Source: Emcibacter sp048269205 (GTDB lineage Bacteria; Pseudomonadota; Alphaproteobacteria; Sphingomonadales; Emcibacteraceae). Taken from it: 64,000 nucleotides of DNA. The notes beneath the pieces were generated by a model. It was given only the letters and a program-made list of their open reading frames with translations. It did no database searches and was not told the DNA's origin. Within the stretch, counting starts at the first letter, position 1. Every line of letters starts with the position of its first letter. The translations under genes and the position numbers were made by a program. The DNA lies in assembly GCF_048269205.1 (NCBI RefSeq), contig NZ_JBLXJC010000003.1, positions 186,001 to 250,000 on the forward strand, written 5' to 3'. Shown here in pieces: positions 27,026-35,672 of the stretch.

Positions 27026-27496
27026 TCATTGACCGCCAAAAACTTCGGCCCGCTTTTTCATCACATCCCGGGCACGGACTTTCGGATTATTCTCGAGAAT
27101 GGCCACAACCTCTTCTTCAGTGAAGGGCGTCCAGCTGTCTTCGCCTTTCAGGCCATTCAGCTCCTCCATGACATAGTTGAGGACGGCAGCGATACCGTCA
27201 GTCTTGAGGGCAGCGGCCTGGCCCGGCATCATGCTGCTGTAGGTCACACCCTCCACGGTCATGGGCCCCATCAACCCCGCCTTCAGCACCAGCACCAGAT
27301 ATTCCCGGCCTGACTCGCTGGAAGCCAGGGGCTGAAGCCGTCCGGCGATGGCCGGATAAGCCCCGGGAACACCCGCGCCGGTATTCAGGTGACAGGCGGA
27401 GCAGCGTTTATAAAGCTGGGCCCCGTCCTTTGCCAGGGCAGAAGAAGCCGTTATCGCCAGCCCGAGGCAGGCAAAACCTGTCAGAAGTTTCCGCAT
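27026..27496 (-). CDS. Periplasmic c-type cytochrome, monohaem
   Basis: 156 residues with a signal peptide (MRKLLTGFACLGLAITASSALA) and a single CSACH haem site near residue 33, followed by the loop YPAIAGRLQPLA and a candidate Met ligand in SSMMPGQA. It lies directly after the light-chain gene. The aau locus of Alcaligenes faecalis has a small monohaem cytochrome gene in the same place, so this is a natural electron acceptor candidate; azurin-type copper acceptors are absent from the window. Confidence 0.88.
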   Translation of the reverse strand: MRKLLTGFACLGLAITASSALAKDGAQLYKRCSACHLNTGAGVPGAYPAIAGRLQPLASSESGREYLVLVLKAGLMGPMTVEGVTYSSMMPGQAAALKTDGIAAVLNYVMEELNGLKGEDSWTPFTEEEVVAILENNPKVRARDVMKKRAEVFGGQ

Positions 27497-27497
27497 G

Positions 27498-28046
27498 TTA
27501 TTGCTCCAGCGCCAGACCGATGATCACCGCTGTAGAGCAGGTATAAATGCTGCTGGACGTACCGAGACACCAGTTGGTATCGTTATTGGCCTGGGGCCGA
27601 TACATGGGACGGTCGCCCTCGTTGCGGTTACACATACAGCGCCCACAGCTGGTCTTGCCGCAGCAATCATTATAGGAAATGATATAATTTTTACCGTCGC
27701 CCGGATTCTGGCAGGTGCCGATCCAGGTAATGGGGCTCATCTCGGTGCCCGGCGGACAGGCGCTCTGGCTGCCGCCGCAACAGCTGCAGAGGAAACCGTC
27801 AATGGCGCAATAACGCCAGTAGTCACAGCTTGTGGGATCGCCCGGATCCTCGGGATTTCCCGTGGACTGACCGGCAACGCCCGGATAGCCGCCACTGGCG
27901 CCAGTGGACGCCCGGGCCACCGGCAGAACCGGAAAGGCCGTCGCCCCCACAAGAGCCGTACCGAACCCGGCCAGAAAACCGCGACGGGAACTTTTCTGAG
28001 CCACTTTGCGGGCCATTTTCTCAGTAAGTTTATCAAAAATACTCAT
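27498..28046 (-). CDS. aauA: Aralkylamine dehydrogenase light chain (TTQ-bearing)
   Basis: 182-residue precursor. A twin-arginine leader (SRRGFLAG, residues 20-26) precedes a cysteine-dense domain with 14 cysteines. The two tryptophans that form tryptophan tryptophylquinone are W108 (ITWIGTC) and W159 (NDTNWCLG), 51 apart as in methylamine dehydrogenase. The catalytic aspartate D127 in SYNDCCG is 19 past W108, again matching. The segments DGFLCSCCGG and SPITWIGTCQNP resemble aromatic amine dehydrogenase more than methylamine dehydrogenase. It would oxidise tyramine, phenethylamine or tryptamine type amines in the periplasm. Confidence 0.9.
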   Translation of the reverse strand: MSIFDKLTEKMARKVAQKSSRRGFLAGFGTALVGATAFPVLPVARASTGASGGYPGVAGQSTGNPEDPGDPTSCDYWRYCAIDGFLCSCCGGSQSACPPGTEMSPITWIGTCQNPGDGKNYIISYNDCCGKTSCGRCMCNRNEGDRPMYRPQANNDTNWCLGTSSSIYTCSTAVIIGLALEQ

Positions 28047-28076
28047 GTTTCCTCTCCAACTCCCTCGGTCAATGCC

Positions 28077-28679
28077 CTAGGCCGGTTCACGTTTGTTGAG
28101 ATAATCCTGAATGGAATGTACGCCTTCCTGCTTGGCGACAAACAGGCTGTCCAGATGTTCGCGGCTGTTGACCAGCCCCATGGAGGCAATCTTGCCGTTT
28201 TCGTCAATCAGAACACTATAGGGCAGCTTGGCGATGCCGAACTGGCGGCCGAGAACTTCCGAATTCACATAGGGGAATTCCTCGAGCCCCTGCGCCTTTA
28301 CATAGTCCTGGTGTGCCTTGTCACTGCCGTCACTGGCGAAGACAACATCCAGCCAGTCACTTTCCGCCTTGCTGATTGATTTCACCGCCGGCAGCAGGCT
28401 TTTACAGACCGGACAATCCGGTGACAGGAAGAACAAAAGCTGGCTGCGTTTTCCGTCCCGCGTACCGCCAATTTCCTGCAATGTCCCCGTCAATGTCGGT
28501 AGGGACATGGCTGGCGCGTCTTCACCGGGCTTCAGCACCTCGTTCATGGACAGCGCGCCCGCCGGGGCAATGCGTTCGTACAGTACGCCGATCTGGCGAG
28601 TCAGGGCAAAACACAATACCCCGAGCCCGATGACGGCAATCCAGAGAAAGATCTGGGAAATCACCAGAGCCTCAACCAT
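28077..28679 (-). CDS. aauD: Amine dehydrogenase accessory protein, thioredoxin-like (MauD-type)
   Basis: 200 residues with one N-terminal membrane anchor (LVISQIFLWIAVIGLGVLCFAL) and a periplasmic thioredoxin domain carrying CPVC (residues about 123-126 in FLSPDCPVCKSLLP). MauD proteins help form or isomerise the disulfides of the cysteine-rich light chain. It overlaps the 3' end of the mauE-type gene by eight bases and precedes the light-chain gene, the order aauB-E-D-A. Confidence 0.92.
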   Translation of the reverse strand: MVEALVISQIFLWIAVIGLGVLCFALTRQIGVLYERIAPAGALSMNEVLKPGEDAPAMSLPTLTGTLQEIGGTRDGKRSQLLFFLSPDCPVCKSLLPAVKSISKAESDWLDVVFASDGSDKAHQDYVKAQGLEEFPYVNSEVLGRQFGIAKLPYSVLIDENGKIASMGLVNSREHLDSLFVAKQEGVHSIQDYLNKREPA

Positions 28680-29226
28680 GAAGATGCTCCTTCTTTAAAA
28701 TATAGTTCAGATAATGGGACCTGTTGGACAGCAGTTCCTCGAGACACATATAAAGGAGTCCAAGAAACAGCACCCCGCCCGCGATGTTGATAAAATCCGC
28801 CAGAACAAATGACCGTTCCACAACCGGAACAACTGGCAGTAAAGCCAACAGGGCAAGGACCAGATTACGCGGGATCATCCAGAAACTGAGCCGGCTTTCC
28901 CGCTGGCCGAAATGACAGCCGCAATCAATTTCGAGCTTGCCCCGATAGAGGGACACAGCAATCAAAAAGCCATAGGCGATGAACAATCCGGCTGCAGGAT
29001 AGGCCGCCACCGCGGCCGTTGCCGGAACAAGCAGTCCAAGACCGGCCAGGGCTTCCACCAGCGGCAGAATGAATACCGGAACGGCCTCAAGCGCCGTCGG
29101 CACAAGTTCATATCCCCGGATTGCCCGGCGAAAATCATCCAGATGGCGCACCTTGTGCAGGGCCGAGACGATCAGCAACAGCCCGGCAAAAAGGCTTCCG
29201 GTGGATATGAAAACCGGATCGATCAT
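28672..29226 (-). CDS. aauE: Amine dehydrogenase accessory membrane protein (MauE-type)
   Basis: 184-residue protein with four predicted transmembrane helices (DPVFISTGSLFAGLLLIVSA, PVFILPLVEALAGLGLLVPA, PAAGLFIAYGFLIAVSLY, LVLALLALLPVVPVV). It also has the conserved cysteine-bearing loop DCGCHFGQRESRLSFWMIPRN, shared with DoxX/MauE proteins. MauE and MauD are required for export and disulfide folding of the light chain. The start overlaps the heavy-chain stop as TAATG, so it is translationally coupled. Confidence 0.9.
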   Translation of the reverse strand: MIDPVFISTGSLFAGLLLIVSALHKVRHLDDFRRAIRGYELVPTALEAVPVFILPLVEALAGLGLLVPATAAVAAYPAAGLFIAYGFLIAVSLYRGKLEIDCGCHFGQRESRLSFWMIPRNLVLALLALLPVVPVVERSFVLADFINIAGGVLFLGLLYMCLEELLSNRSHYLNYILKKEHLHG

Positions 29227-30389
29227 TACTGTTTTTCCTCTACCGCATACATGATGAAAGGCGTTGCCGTGTCACTTACAGCGATATTGCGAATGAACTT
29301 GCCTGAGGCGGCATCATAGACATCAAGTCGGAAATCCGCATTGACCACCGCCAGCTGCGGCTTTTTGCTATTGGTCACCTCGATGGAGATGCCCCAGGTG
29401 GCAAGCTTGATCCGCTGCACCCGTTTCTTTTTCTTCACATCATAGACCCAGACTTCGGAACCGCCGTTTTTGTGGCTGCCTTCCATGCCGTCCTCATGCA
29501 CCAAGACGTAAAGGTGGCCTTTCTTGTCGTCGGCCACCAGATACCAGCCGCCGGGGCGCCAGTTCCTGGCCTTGTCTTCCTCCGGAATCAGTGACCAGGA
29601 CGGCAGGTTTTTCGCTGTCTTGCCACTCAGGTCAACCGGCACCACATCACCCTTGAAGGTGGGGAAATAGGCGACACCGTCAATCAGGCCCATTTTCATG
29701 AACATGGCATTGTCATCGATATTATTGAAGGCGCCTGTCACTGCCTGCTCGGCGATCTGGCCTTTATCATCCAGCACCAGGCTCATCATGGTGCCATTGC
29801 CACACATGGAAGAAAAACCACGCTTGCCGGTGGGATAAATCATGCTGCAGCCGGGGACCGGAATTTCATTGACGATCTTGCGCGCGGCAATATCGATGAC
29901 AGAGACCGAAGCGGCAGGGGTGAAATTGAAAAGCAGCACAAATTTGCCGTCATTGGTCTGCTGCATAGAGCCCTTCTGGGGCATAAACTGACCGCGCTTG
30001 CCACCGGGAAGTATAATCTCCTCCACAGGCGCCAGATTCTCCTTGTCATGGATCACCAGTACATCGGTCCGTTCCCCATAGGTGCCGCGACTGTAGAAGG
30101 TTTCGGCAACATAGAGTTCCTTGCCGTCCTTTGACTGCAGGAAAGAGCCGAACATGGCCGCACCGAAGGAGCCTTTGTAATGCTTATTTTCGGAGGCGAC
30201 ATCCATCAAGACCACCTTGCCGTCGACCATGGCATTGAAATTGCCGTCGGCCACAAACAGCCACTCCGCGGGATAGTCAGACGGGAGTGTAGCCACATTG
30301 GGAATCTCCTCGATTTCAAGTTCCGCCTGAACTGCGGCCGGCCAGATAAAAGCTGCACACAGGGCACCAATCAGCGATTTCCTCATCAT
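29226..30389 (-). CDS. aauB: Aralkylamine dehydrogenase heavy chain
   Basis: 387-residue periplasmic beta-propeller subunit, with a signal peptide ending around AAVQAELEIEE. Repeated propeller strands are visible as TDVLVIHDKENLAPVEEIILPGGKR, DGKFVLLFNFTPAASVSVID and KRVQRIKLATWGISIEV. The GTYGERTDVL and NWRPGGWYLV segments resemble aromatic amine dehydrogenase large subunits. Two heavy and two light chains form the active enzyme. First gene of the aauBEDA-cytochrome operon, with a good promoter at 30435-30463. Confidence 0.9.
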   Translation of the reverse strand: MMRKSLIGALCAAFIWPAAVQAELEIEEIPNVATLPSDYPAEWLFVADGNFNAMVDGKVVLMDVASENKHYKGSFGAAMFGSFLQSKDGKELYVAETFYSRGTYGERTDVLVIHDKENLAPVEEIILPGGKRGQFMPQKGSMQQTNDGKFVLLFNFTPAASVSVIDIAARKIVNEIPVPGCSMIYPTGKRGFSSMCGNGTMMSLVLDDKGQIAEQAVTGAFNNIDDNAMFMKMGLIDGVAYFPTFKGDVVPVDLSGKTAKNLPSWSLIPEEDKARNWRPGGWYLVADDKKGHLYVLVHEDGMEGSHKNGGSEVWVYDVKKKKRVQRIKLATWGISIEVTNSKKPQLAVVNADFRLDVYDAASGKFIRNIAVSDTATPFIMYAVEEKQ

Positions 30390-30434
30390 TTCCGACTCCC
30401 GAAAATTTATAAATATAAATTAGTACACTCGTCC

Positions 30435-30463
30435 TAAATACCAAAATACCCCGAAAGTGTCAA
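30435..30463 (-). promoter_or_regulatory. Sigma70-type promoter of the aau operon
   Basis: On the minus strand TTGACA (30458-30463) and TATTTA (30435-30440) are separated by exactly 17 bp, upstream of the heavy-chain start at 30389. An AT-rich dyad TTTAT-N4-ATAAA lies between this promoter and the gene and is a possible binding site for the upstream TetR protein. Confidence 0.6.
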
Positions 30464-30502
30464 TAATACTAAAGCGTCACCATGGCCTGTCCGATCCCGG
30501 GT

Positions 30503-31141
30503 TCAGGGCGCCCGCTCGTAGGTCCGCACGAGATCGAGAAAGTTCTTCACCGCCAGGTCGATAACACCCGCGCTCCTGCTGTTCCAGCCCTTCTCATGGC
30601 CGATAAAAATAGTATGCCCTTCAATGGCGGCGGAAATATAGAGCGCCAGTTTTTTACAGTCCTCACCATCCAGATCGGGACGCACCTTTGAAATCAGCTG
30701 ATCGATAAGCCCCTGTTCCCGGTCATAGAGGTCCTGCACCTCCCGGTTCACTACCGGATCGTGATTGGCCATGGCCCAGAGTTCCGGAAAGAAGCGGGTG
30801 GTTTCCCGGGTCATCAGGTCCTGCATGATATAGACCAGCGCCTGTTCAAGCTGCTGTTCACCAGACAGGCGGGTGTCGGCCATAATTTCCCGGATATCAT
30901 CGGTATATCCCTCCAGGGCCACATCCAGCAATATATGCACCAGATCCTGCTTGGCGCTGAAATAATAGGTCAGGTTCCCCACCGTCATGTTACAACGGGC
31001 CGCCACCTTGCGCATGGAGAGGCCGGCATAACCCTCCTCGATCAGCAACGACTGGGTCGCCTCGAGAATCTCCAGCACCTTGGCCGCCTTCTGGTCTGTC
31101 AGGTCCTGGAAATCGGGATGGGTGAGTTTCAGTTTGCGCAT
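30503..31141 (-). CDS. TetR-family transcriptional regulator
   Basis: 212-residue TetR repressor. The helix-turn-helix lies in LSMRKVAARCNMTVGNLTYYFSAKQDLVHILL, followed by an all-helical ligand-binding domain. It sits between the TonB receptor and the aau operon, on the same strand as both, 113 bp upstream of aauB. Local control of the amine dehydrogenase, the receptor or the divergent aldehyde dehydrogenase is the plausible job. The inducer is unknown. Confidence 0.88.
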   Translation of the reverse strand: MRKLKLTHPDFQDLTDQKAAKVLEILEATQSLLIEEGYAGLSMRKVAARCNMTVGNLTYYFSAKQDLVHILLDVALEGYTDDIREIMADTRLSGEQQLEQALVYIMQDLMTRETTRFFPELWAMANHDPVVNREVQDLYDREQGLIDQLISKVRPDLDGEDCKKLALYISAAIEGHTIFIGHEKGWNSRSAGVIDLAVKNFLDLVRTYERAP

Positions 31142-31205
31142 TTATTCCTGTCGCCTTGTCAGCATTTGATCATTGTTTCTTTTATTCAGAGCGCAGGCAA
31201 GGAAA

Positions 31206-31229
31206 AAGCGCGACCCGGAGGCCGCGCTT
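31206..31229 (-). terminator. Terminator after the TonB receptor gene
   Basis: AAGCGCG/CGCGCTT perfect stem on the minus strand, 24 bp past the receptor stop, followed by a short T-run. It probably ends the receptor transcript before the TetR gene. Confidence 0.7.
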
Positions 31230-31252
31230 CTCTTGGCATAATTTCTAAGGGA

Positions 31253-33601
31253 TCAGAAATTATAGGTCAGGTTGACACCCCATGTTCTGGGCATGCCGTA
31301 ATATTTCTCGATCAGACCGAACAGGCCACCGTTGCTGGGGCTGCCGCTTAGATCAAAAGTCTGCACTACATAATTTTTGTCTGTAATGTTTTTCACAAAC
31401 GCGCGCAGGCTCCAGGCTTCATCCGCTGAATAATAAGTGACGGAGGCATTGCCGATAAAATAGCCACTTTCGGTGGAAGCCGGAAGATTGGTCAAAGTAA
31501 AGTAATGTTTGTCGCGATACTGACCATCCGCCTGCAGGGCAAGACGCCCTTCACCGGCATCGAACTCGTAACGGATCAGGCCGTTCAGGTTCCACTTCGG
31601 GGTCTGAACCGGGCTTACTTCTGTTCCAGCAGGGAAAATACCCGGCACGTCAGTGACACCGTCACCATCCGTATCCACATCAAGGGTCAGACCCGGCACA
31701 TCGGAAACTTTCACGTCAGTGTAAGCAATACCGAAGTTGAGGTCGAGACCGTCAACCGGGTTGGCCTGGATTTCGATCTCGAAGCCCTTGTTTTCTGCCT
31801 GGGCGTTCAGGGTAGAAGTGTCCAGCCCGATGATGGAGAAGGCCTGGTAGTTGTTGTAGTCATAATAATAAGCGGCCGCATTCACACGCAGGCGACCGTC
31901 CAAGCCATCCCATTTGAAGCCCAGCTCATAAGCATCCAGCTTTTCCGGATCATAGGTCATAAAGACCTCTTCAACAGCAAACGGGCTTGGCAGCAGCGGT
32001 GAGTTATACCCACCGGACTTCACACCCCGGTTCCAACTGGCATACACCAGCAGGTCGTCGCTGGGGGTGAAGTTGACCTGCGCCCGGGCAGACCAGTTAC
32101 TGTCGCTACGGCTGCCGTCATAAGGCACATTGGGAAGCGCCGGTGCGATCACTTCCGCATTGGGGTCAAGACCACTGCTGGATGTATCCGGATACATCAT
32201 CAGAAGGTTATCATAATGATGGGATTTGTCTTCCTCGATCCAGCGGAAACCGCCGATCAGAGCCAGCTGGTCAGAAACTTGATACTCAAGCTGGGCAAAG
32301 ACGGACCAGGTTTCCGTATCCGTTTGATAGGGGTTGTAAATCCCGTTAAAGCCGAGATCCTCAACTGGACCGAAGACGGCCTCAACTAACCCGGGGATAA
32401 TACCCCCGTTAGAGTCATCAACTTTCAGGTCCATATAATAGAAACCGGTCACCCATTTCAAATTGTCGGATTCACCGTTCAGGCGCAGTTCCTGAGAGAA
32501 CTGTTCCGCATCAGTGGTCAGGAAGAAGTTGAAATAGTTGGCGGGGGAGGCATCTGAATCCTCGATATAGTCACGCTTCACGGCCTGGAAGTCAGTGATG
32601 CTGGTCAATGAACCCCAGTCCTGGTCCCATTTAATGGTGGCTGTATAGCCTTCCGTATCCAGGATATTATGACCCTGGCGATCATAATCACCGGCAAAAT
32701 TATCACCATCCGTATCCACATAACCGCCGAGGTCCGGGTTCGGCACGCCCGGTGTGGCTTCGCTGGTCGGCAGGATAGCAGACTCAAATTCGAAGAAACC
32801 GGTACGGATATCCTGTTTGCCGAAACGGGCGTTAAGCAGGATTTCCAGTTCGTCGGACGGCTGGAACAGGGCCTGCAGACGCCCGGCTGTTTCGTTGGCG
32901 TTGTTCAGTTTTGAATCCGGCTTCAGGCGGTTGGTCACATAACCGTCACCCTGGTGGGTGGCCACAGAAGCACGAAGGGCAAATTTGTCGGTCACCGGAA
33001 TGCCGACGGCGCCCTGGAATTTCATGCGCTCGAAACTGCCGTAAGAAATGCTGCCATAACCGTTGAATTCCTCAAGGTCCGGTTTGACGGTGACATAATG
33101 CACCAGACCACCGGTGGCGTTACGGCCGAACAGGGTACCCTGCGGACCGCGCAGAAGTTCCACACGGTCAACGTCAAAGAGCAGGAAGCCTGCGCCGGAC
33201 ATCTGACTGATATAAACCTCGTCAACATAAACGGCGACCGGGCTTTCCACGTTGGTGGTAAAATCATTGTTGGCCACGCCGCGGATGCCGATAGAATAGT
33301 TGGCTTCACCGTTGGGCTGCAGGGTGGCAACACCCGGCGCCAGGGAAGTCACTTCCTGGGCGTTTGTATAGCCGAGCGCCTTGAGCTGGGAACCTGACAG
33401 GGCGGTAATGGCAATACCCACATCCTGTGCGCTTTGTTCGCGTTTCTGGGCGGTAATCACAATTTCATCCATAAAGATGGATGAACGTTTTTCTTCTTCC
33501 TGAGCGTATGCGCCCGTTGTCGCCAGCGCGGCAAAGGCCGTTGAGGCTGCCAGTGCGGCTTTGAAGGCATGTCTTGCGGTGTCGGATTTTCTAAACAGCA
33601 T
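31253..33601 (-). CDS. TonB-dependent outer-membrane receptor
   Basis: 782 residues. A signal peptide of about 33 residues ends at TTGAYAQEEE; a TonB box-like DEIVITAQKRE follows, then the plug domain (SLAPGVATLQPNG, GIRGVANNDFTT, RVELLRGPQGTLFGRNATGG) and a 22-strand barrel ending with the aromatic C-terminal strand GVNLTYNF. It imports a substrate across the outer membrane with TonB energy. The closest look is to the broad group of alphaproteobacterial receptors tied to catabolic genes. The neighbourhood would fit an aromatic amine or indole compound, but that is a guess. Confidence 0.93.
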   Translation of the reverse strand: MLFRKSDTARHAFKAALAASTAFAALATTGAYAQEEEKRSSIFMDEIVITAQKREQSAQDVGIAITALSGSQLKALGYTNAQEVTSLAPGVATLQPNGEANYSIGIRGVANNDFTTNVESPVAVYVDEVYISQMSGAGFLLFDVDRVELLRGPQGTLFGRNATGGLVHYVTVKPDLEEFNGYGSISYGSFERMKFQGAVGIPVTDKFALRASVATHQGDGYVTNRLKPDSKLNNANETAGRLQALFQPSDELEILLNARFGKQDIRTGFFEFESAILPTSEATPGVPNPDLGGYVDTDGDNFAGDYDRQGHNILDTEGYTATIKWDQDWGSLTSITDFQAVKRDYIEDSDASPANYFNFFLTTDAEQFSQELRLNGESDNLKWVTGFYYMDLKVDDSNGGIIPGLVEAVFGPVEDLGFNGIYNPYQTDTETWSVFAQLEYQVSDQLALIGGFRWIEEDKSHHYDNLLMMYPDTSSSGLDPNAEVIAPALPNVPYDGSRSDSNWSARAQVNFTPSDDLLVYASWNRGVKSGGYNSPLLPSPFAVEEVFMTYDPEKLDAYELGFKWDGLDGRLRVNAAAYYYDYNNYQAFSIIGLDTSTLNAQAENKGFEIEIQANPVDGLDLNFGIAYTDVKVSDVPGLTLDVDTDGDGVTDVPGIFPAGTEVSPVQTPKWNLNGLIRYEFDAGEGRLALQADGQYRDKHYFTLTNLPASTESGYFIGNASVTYYSADEAWSLRAFVKNITDKNYVVQTFDLSGSPSNGGLFGLIEKYYGMPRTWGVNLTYNF

Positions 33602-33637
33602 ATGTCTCTTCCCTTAAGTCGTTGTGGGATGGATAAA

Positions 33638-33666
33638 AAGAAATGACCTCCCTCTGGGCATTTCTT
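33638..33666 (-). promoter_or_regulatory. Stem-loop with T-run in the TonB receptor leader
   Basis: On the minus strand AAGAAATG pairs with CATTTCTT over 8 bp and runs into a short T-tract (TTTCTTTTTATCC), about 36 bases before the ATG. It could act as a transcription attenuator or an RNA switch controlling the receptor. The stem is AT-rich, so termination may be weak. Confidence 0.4.
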
Positions 33667-33696
33667 CATCCCGTCCGTTGATGGACTTTATGTACG

Positions 33697-33728
33697 GAGA
33701 CCGTAGTCTCTCGCTGGAATTATAGCGA
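33697..33728 (-). promoter_or_regulatory. TonB receptor promoter with two dyads
   Basis: On the minus strand a perfect -10 TATAAT (33719-33724) lies inside the loop of an inverted repeat TCGCT-N8-AGCGA (33711-33728). A second dyad, GAGAC-N4-GTCTC (33697-33710), follows immediately where transcription would begin. The -35 is poor (near GGTGAA), so an activator may be needed. Confidence 0.45.
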
Positions 33729-34036
33729 CTGAGGGCAGTCTTTCACCAGTAGACAAAGGGATCAAAAACCGTCCGGGGCTTAATACTATAGTATCAAACC
33801 CCGTTTTTCCCCGCGCCGCCATAAAACTTCCTTCTATTTTACAATATGTTAGGAACATCATCAATAACTCATACCGCTTATTTTCCTGATCCCAAGGTCT
33901 AGTTTTCCGCCCCGGCCAGACATGGAATAATCCGTATAGACAATCTGACCCTGCACCGCGGATTCCAGACCCCCGGAACAGCAGAGTCTACGGGAGCCGC
34001 CTGGGAACAAGCCAAGAGGAATGGAGAAACAGAAAG

Positions 34037-35545
34037 ATGGACGCAATCGTTGACAGCAAAGCCGCACTGGGAGAACAAGCGAGAAAATTTGTATCCGAAA
34101 CCAGAAAGATGCTGGTTGACGGCAAGTGGGTAGCCGCCGCCTCCGGCAAGACCTTTTCCACGCTGGACCCCGCCACAGGCGCCCCCATCACCGAAGTATG
34201 CGAAGGCGACAAGGAAGATATCAGTCAGGCCGTCCTGGCGGCGCGCCGGGCCTTTGAAGACGGTCCCTGGCCGAACATGACCCCGAGCGAACGGGAACAC
34301 CTGATGCACCGCCTTGCGGACCTGATCGAGGCAAATGCCGACGAACTTGCCGAACTGGAAGCGCTGGACAACGGCAAGAACAAGGCCATCGCCCGCATGG
34401 TCGACATCAACCTCGCCATTGAAACCTTCCGCTATATGGCCGGCTGGCCAAGCAAAATTTCCGGCGACGTCTTGCCGCTGAGCACCCCGAGAGCACCGGA
34501 TCAGCAGTTTTTCGGCTATACCCTGCGTGAACCCGTCGGCGTGATCGGCCAGATCATCCCCTGGAACTTCCCGCTGCTCATGTGCGCCTGGAAGCTGGCG
34601 CCGGCATTGGCCTGCGGCAACACCATCGTGCTGAAACCGGCCGAGGAAACCCCGCTGACCGCCCTCAGGCTCGGCGAACTGATCTGCGAAGCAGGCTTCC
34701 CCGACGGGGTAGTGAATATTGTTCCCGGATACGGTCATACGGCAGGGGCGGCGCTCACGGCCCATCCGGAAGTGGACAAGATCGCCTTCACCGGTTCCAC
34801 CGAAGTGGGCAAAATCATTGCCCGGGAAGCCGCCGACAGCATGAAAAAGGTTTCCATGGAACTGGGCGGAAAATCCCCTGCCATCATCCTGCCTGATGCG
34901 GACCTGGACATTGCCATCCCCGGTGCCGTCAGCGCCATCATGTTCAACCAGGGCCAGGTCTGCTGCGCCGGCTCGCGCCTCTATGTCCCGGACAATCTCT
35001 ATGATGCCGTGATCGAGGGGCTGGCGGAAAATGTTTCTGCCCTCAAAATCGGCTCCGGCCTTGATCCTGAAAATATGGTCAATCCGCTGGTTTCCGAAAC
35101 CCAGTTTCAGCGGGTCATGGGCTATATCGACATCGGCCGCGAGGAAGGCGCCAGCGTGATCACCGGCGGCAAGCGCCGGGGGGACAGCGGCTATTTTGTG
35201 GAGCCCACCATCCTTGCCGATACCAACCAGGACATGAAAGTGGTCCAGGAGGAAATTTTCGGACCGGTGCTCTGCGTACAACGCTATTCCGATGTCAGTG
35301 AAATCACCAGACTCGCCAACGACACCATTTACGGCCTTGGCGCCAGCCTCTGGACCCGGGATGTGGGCAACATCATGCGCTTTGTCCCGAAAATCAAGGC
35401 CGGCACCGTCTGGGTCAACTGCCACAATATTCTTGATGTCGCCATGCCTTTTGGCGGCTTCAAACAGTCCGGCTACGGACGCGAGCTGGGTAAAGATGTT
35501 CTTGAACTCTATACCCAGACAAAATCAGTCTGCATCATGGCATAA
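34037..35545 (+). CDS. NAD-dependent aldehyde dehydrogenase (aromatic acetaldehyde type)
   Basis: 502 residues, class I/II ALDH family, with REPVGVIGQIIPWNFPLLM, the glutamate E275 in VSMELGGKSP and the catalytic cysteine C309 in FNQGQVCCAGSR. Sequence flavour is that of phenylacetaldehyde/betaine aldehyde dehydrogenases. The TTQ aralkylamine dehydrogenase operon is 3.6 kb away, beyond the receptor and TetR genes. The likely task is to oxidise aryl- or indole-acetaldehyde to the corresponding acetate. Transcribed alone and closed by a strong terminator. Confidence 0.88.
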   Translation: MDAIVDSKAALGEQARKFVSETRKMLVDGKWVAAASGKTFSTLDPATGAPITEVCEGDKEDISQAVLAARRAFEDGPWPNMTPSEREHLMHRLADLIEANADELAELEALDNGKNKAIARMVDINLAIETFRYMAGWPSKISGDVLPLSTPRAPDQQFFGYTLREPVGVIGQIIPWNFPLLMCAWKLAPALACGNTIVLKPAEETPLTALRLGELICEAGFPDGVVNIVPGYGHTAGAALTAHPEVDKIAFTGSTEVGKIIAREAADSMKKVSMELGGKSPAIILPDADLDIAIPGAVSAIMFNQGQVCCAGSRLYVPDNLYDAVIEGLAENVSALKIGSGLDPENMVNPLVSETQFQRVMGYIDIGREEGASVITGGKRRGDSGYFVEPTILADTNQDMKVVQEEIFGPVLCVQRYSDVSEITRLANDTIYGLGASLWTRDVGNIMRFVPKIKAGTVWVNCHNILDVAMPFGGFKQSGYGRELGKDVLELYTQTKSVCIMA

Positions 35546-35604
35546 TTGTTCACGCCTTGTGCAGACTGGGTCTCCCGAGACCACCTCACGACCTTAAACT
35601 ACTG

Positions 35605-35637
35605 GAGGTCCTTTCCCCGCGAAAGGGCCTCTTTTTT
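35605..35637 (+). terminator. Rho-independent terminator after the aldehyde dehydrogenase
   Basis: GAGGTCCTTTC pairs with GAAAGGGCCTC (one G-T pair) around a CCCGC loop and is followed by six Ts. Confidence 0.88.
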
Positions 35638-35672
35638 CTGGCGATCCCGCCGGAACCGGATAAAATCGGCCC

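Larger units (their letters stand above)
33602..34036. other. Intergenic region between the TonB receptor and the divergent aldehyde dehydrogenase
   Basis: 435 bp without a convincing gene. It holds the receptor leader and promoter elements listed separately, a perfect 12-bp palindrome ATACTATAGTAT at 33783-33794 and an ATGTT-N3-AACAT dyad at 33846-33858. The rest shows no repeat, tRNA or strong promoter that I can recognise. Confidence 0.6.

Noticed and set aside
27498..30389. Methylamine dehydrogenase (mau) instead of aralkylamine dehydrogenase
   Set aside because: The light-chain segments DGFLCSCCGG and SPITWIGTC, the gene order B-E-D-A with a small cytochrome, and the absence of mauF, C, G, L, M and N all favour the aralkylamine type; methylamine cannot be fully excluded.
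33899..35425. 508-codon minus-strand frame opposite the aldehyde dehydrogenase
   Set aside because: The plus-strand frame carries the ALDH catalytic residues; the opposite one has none of any family.
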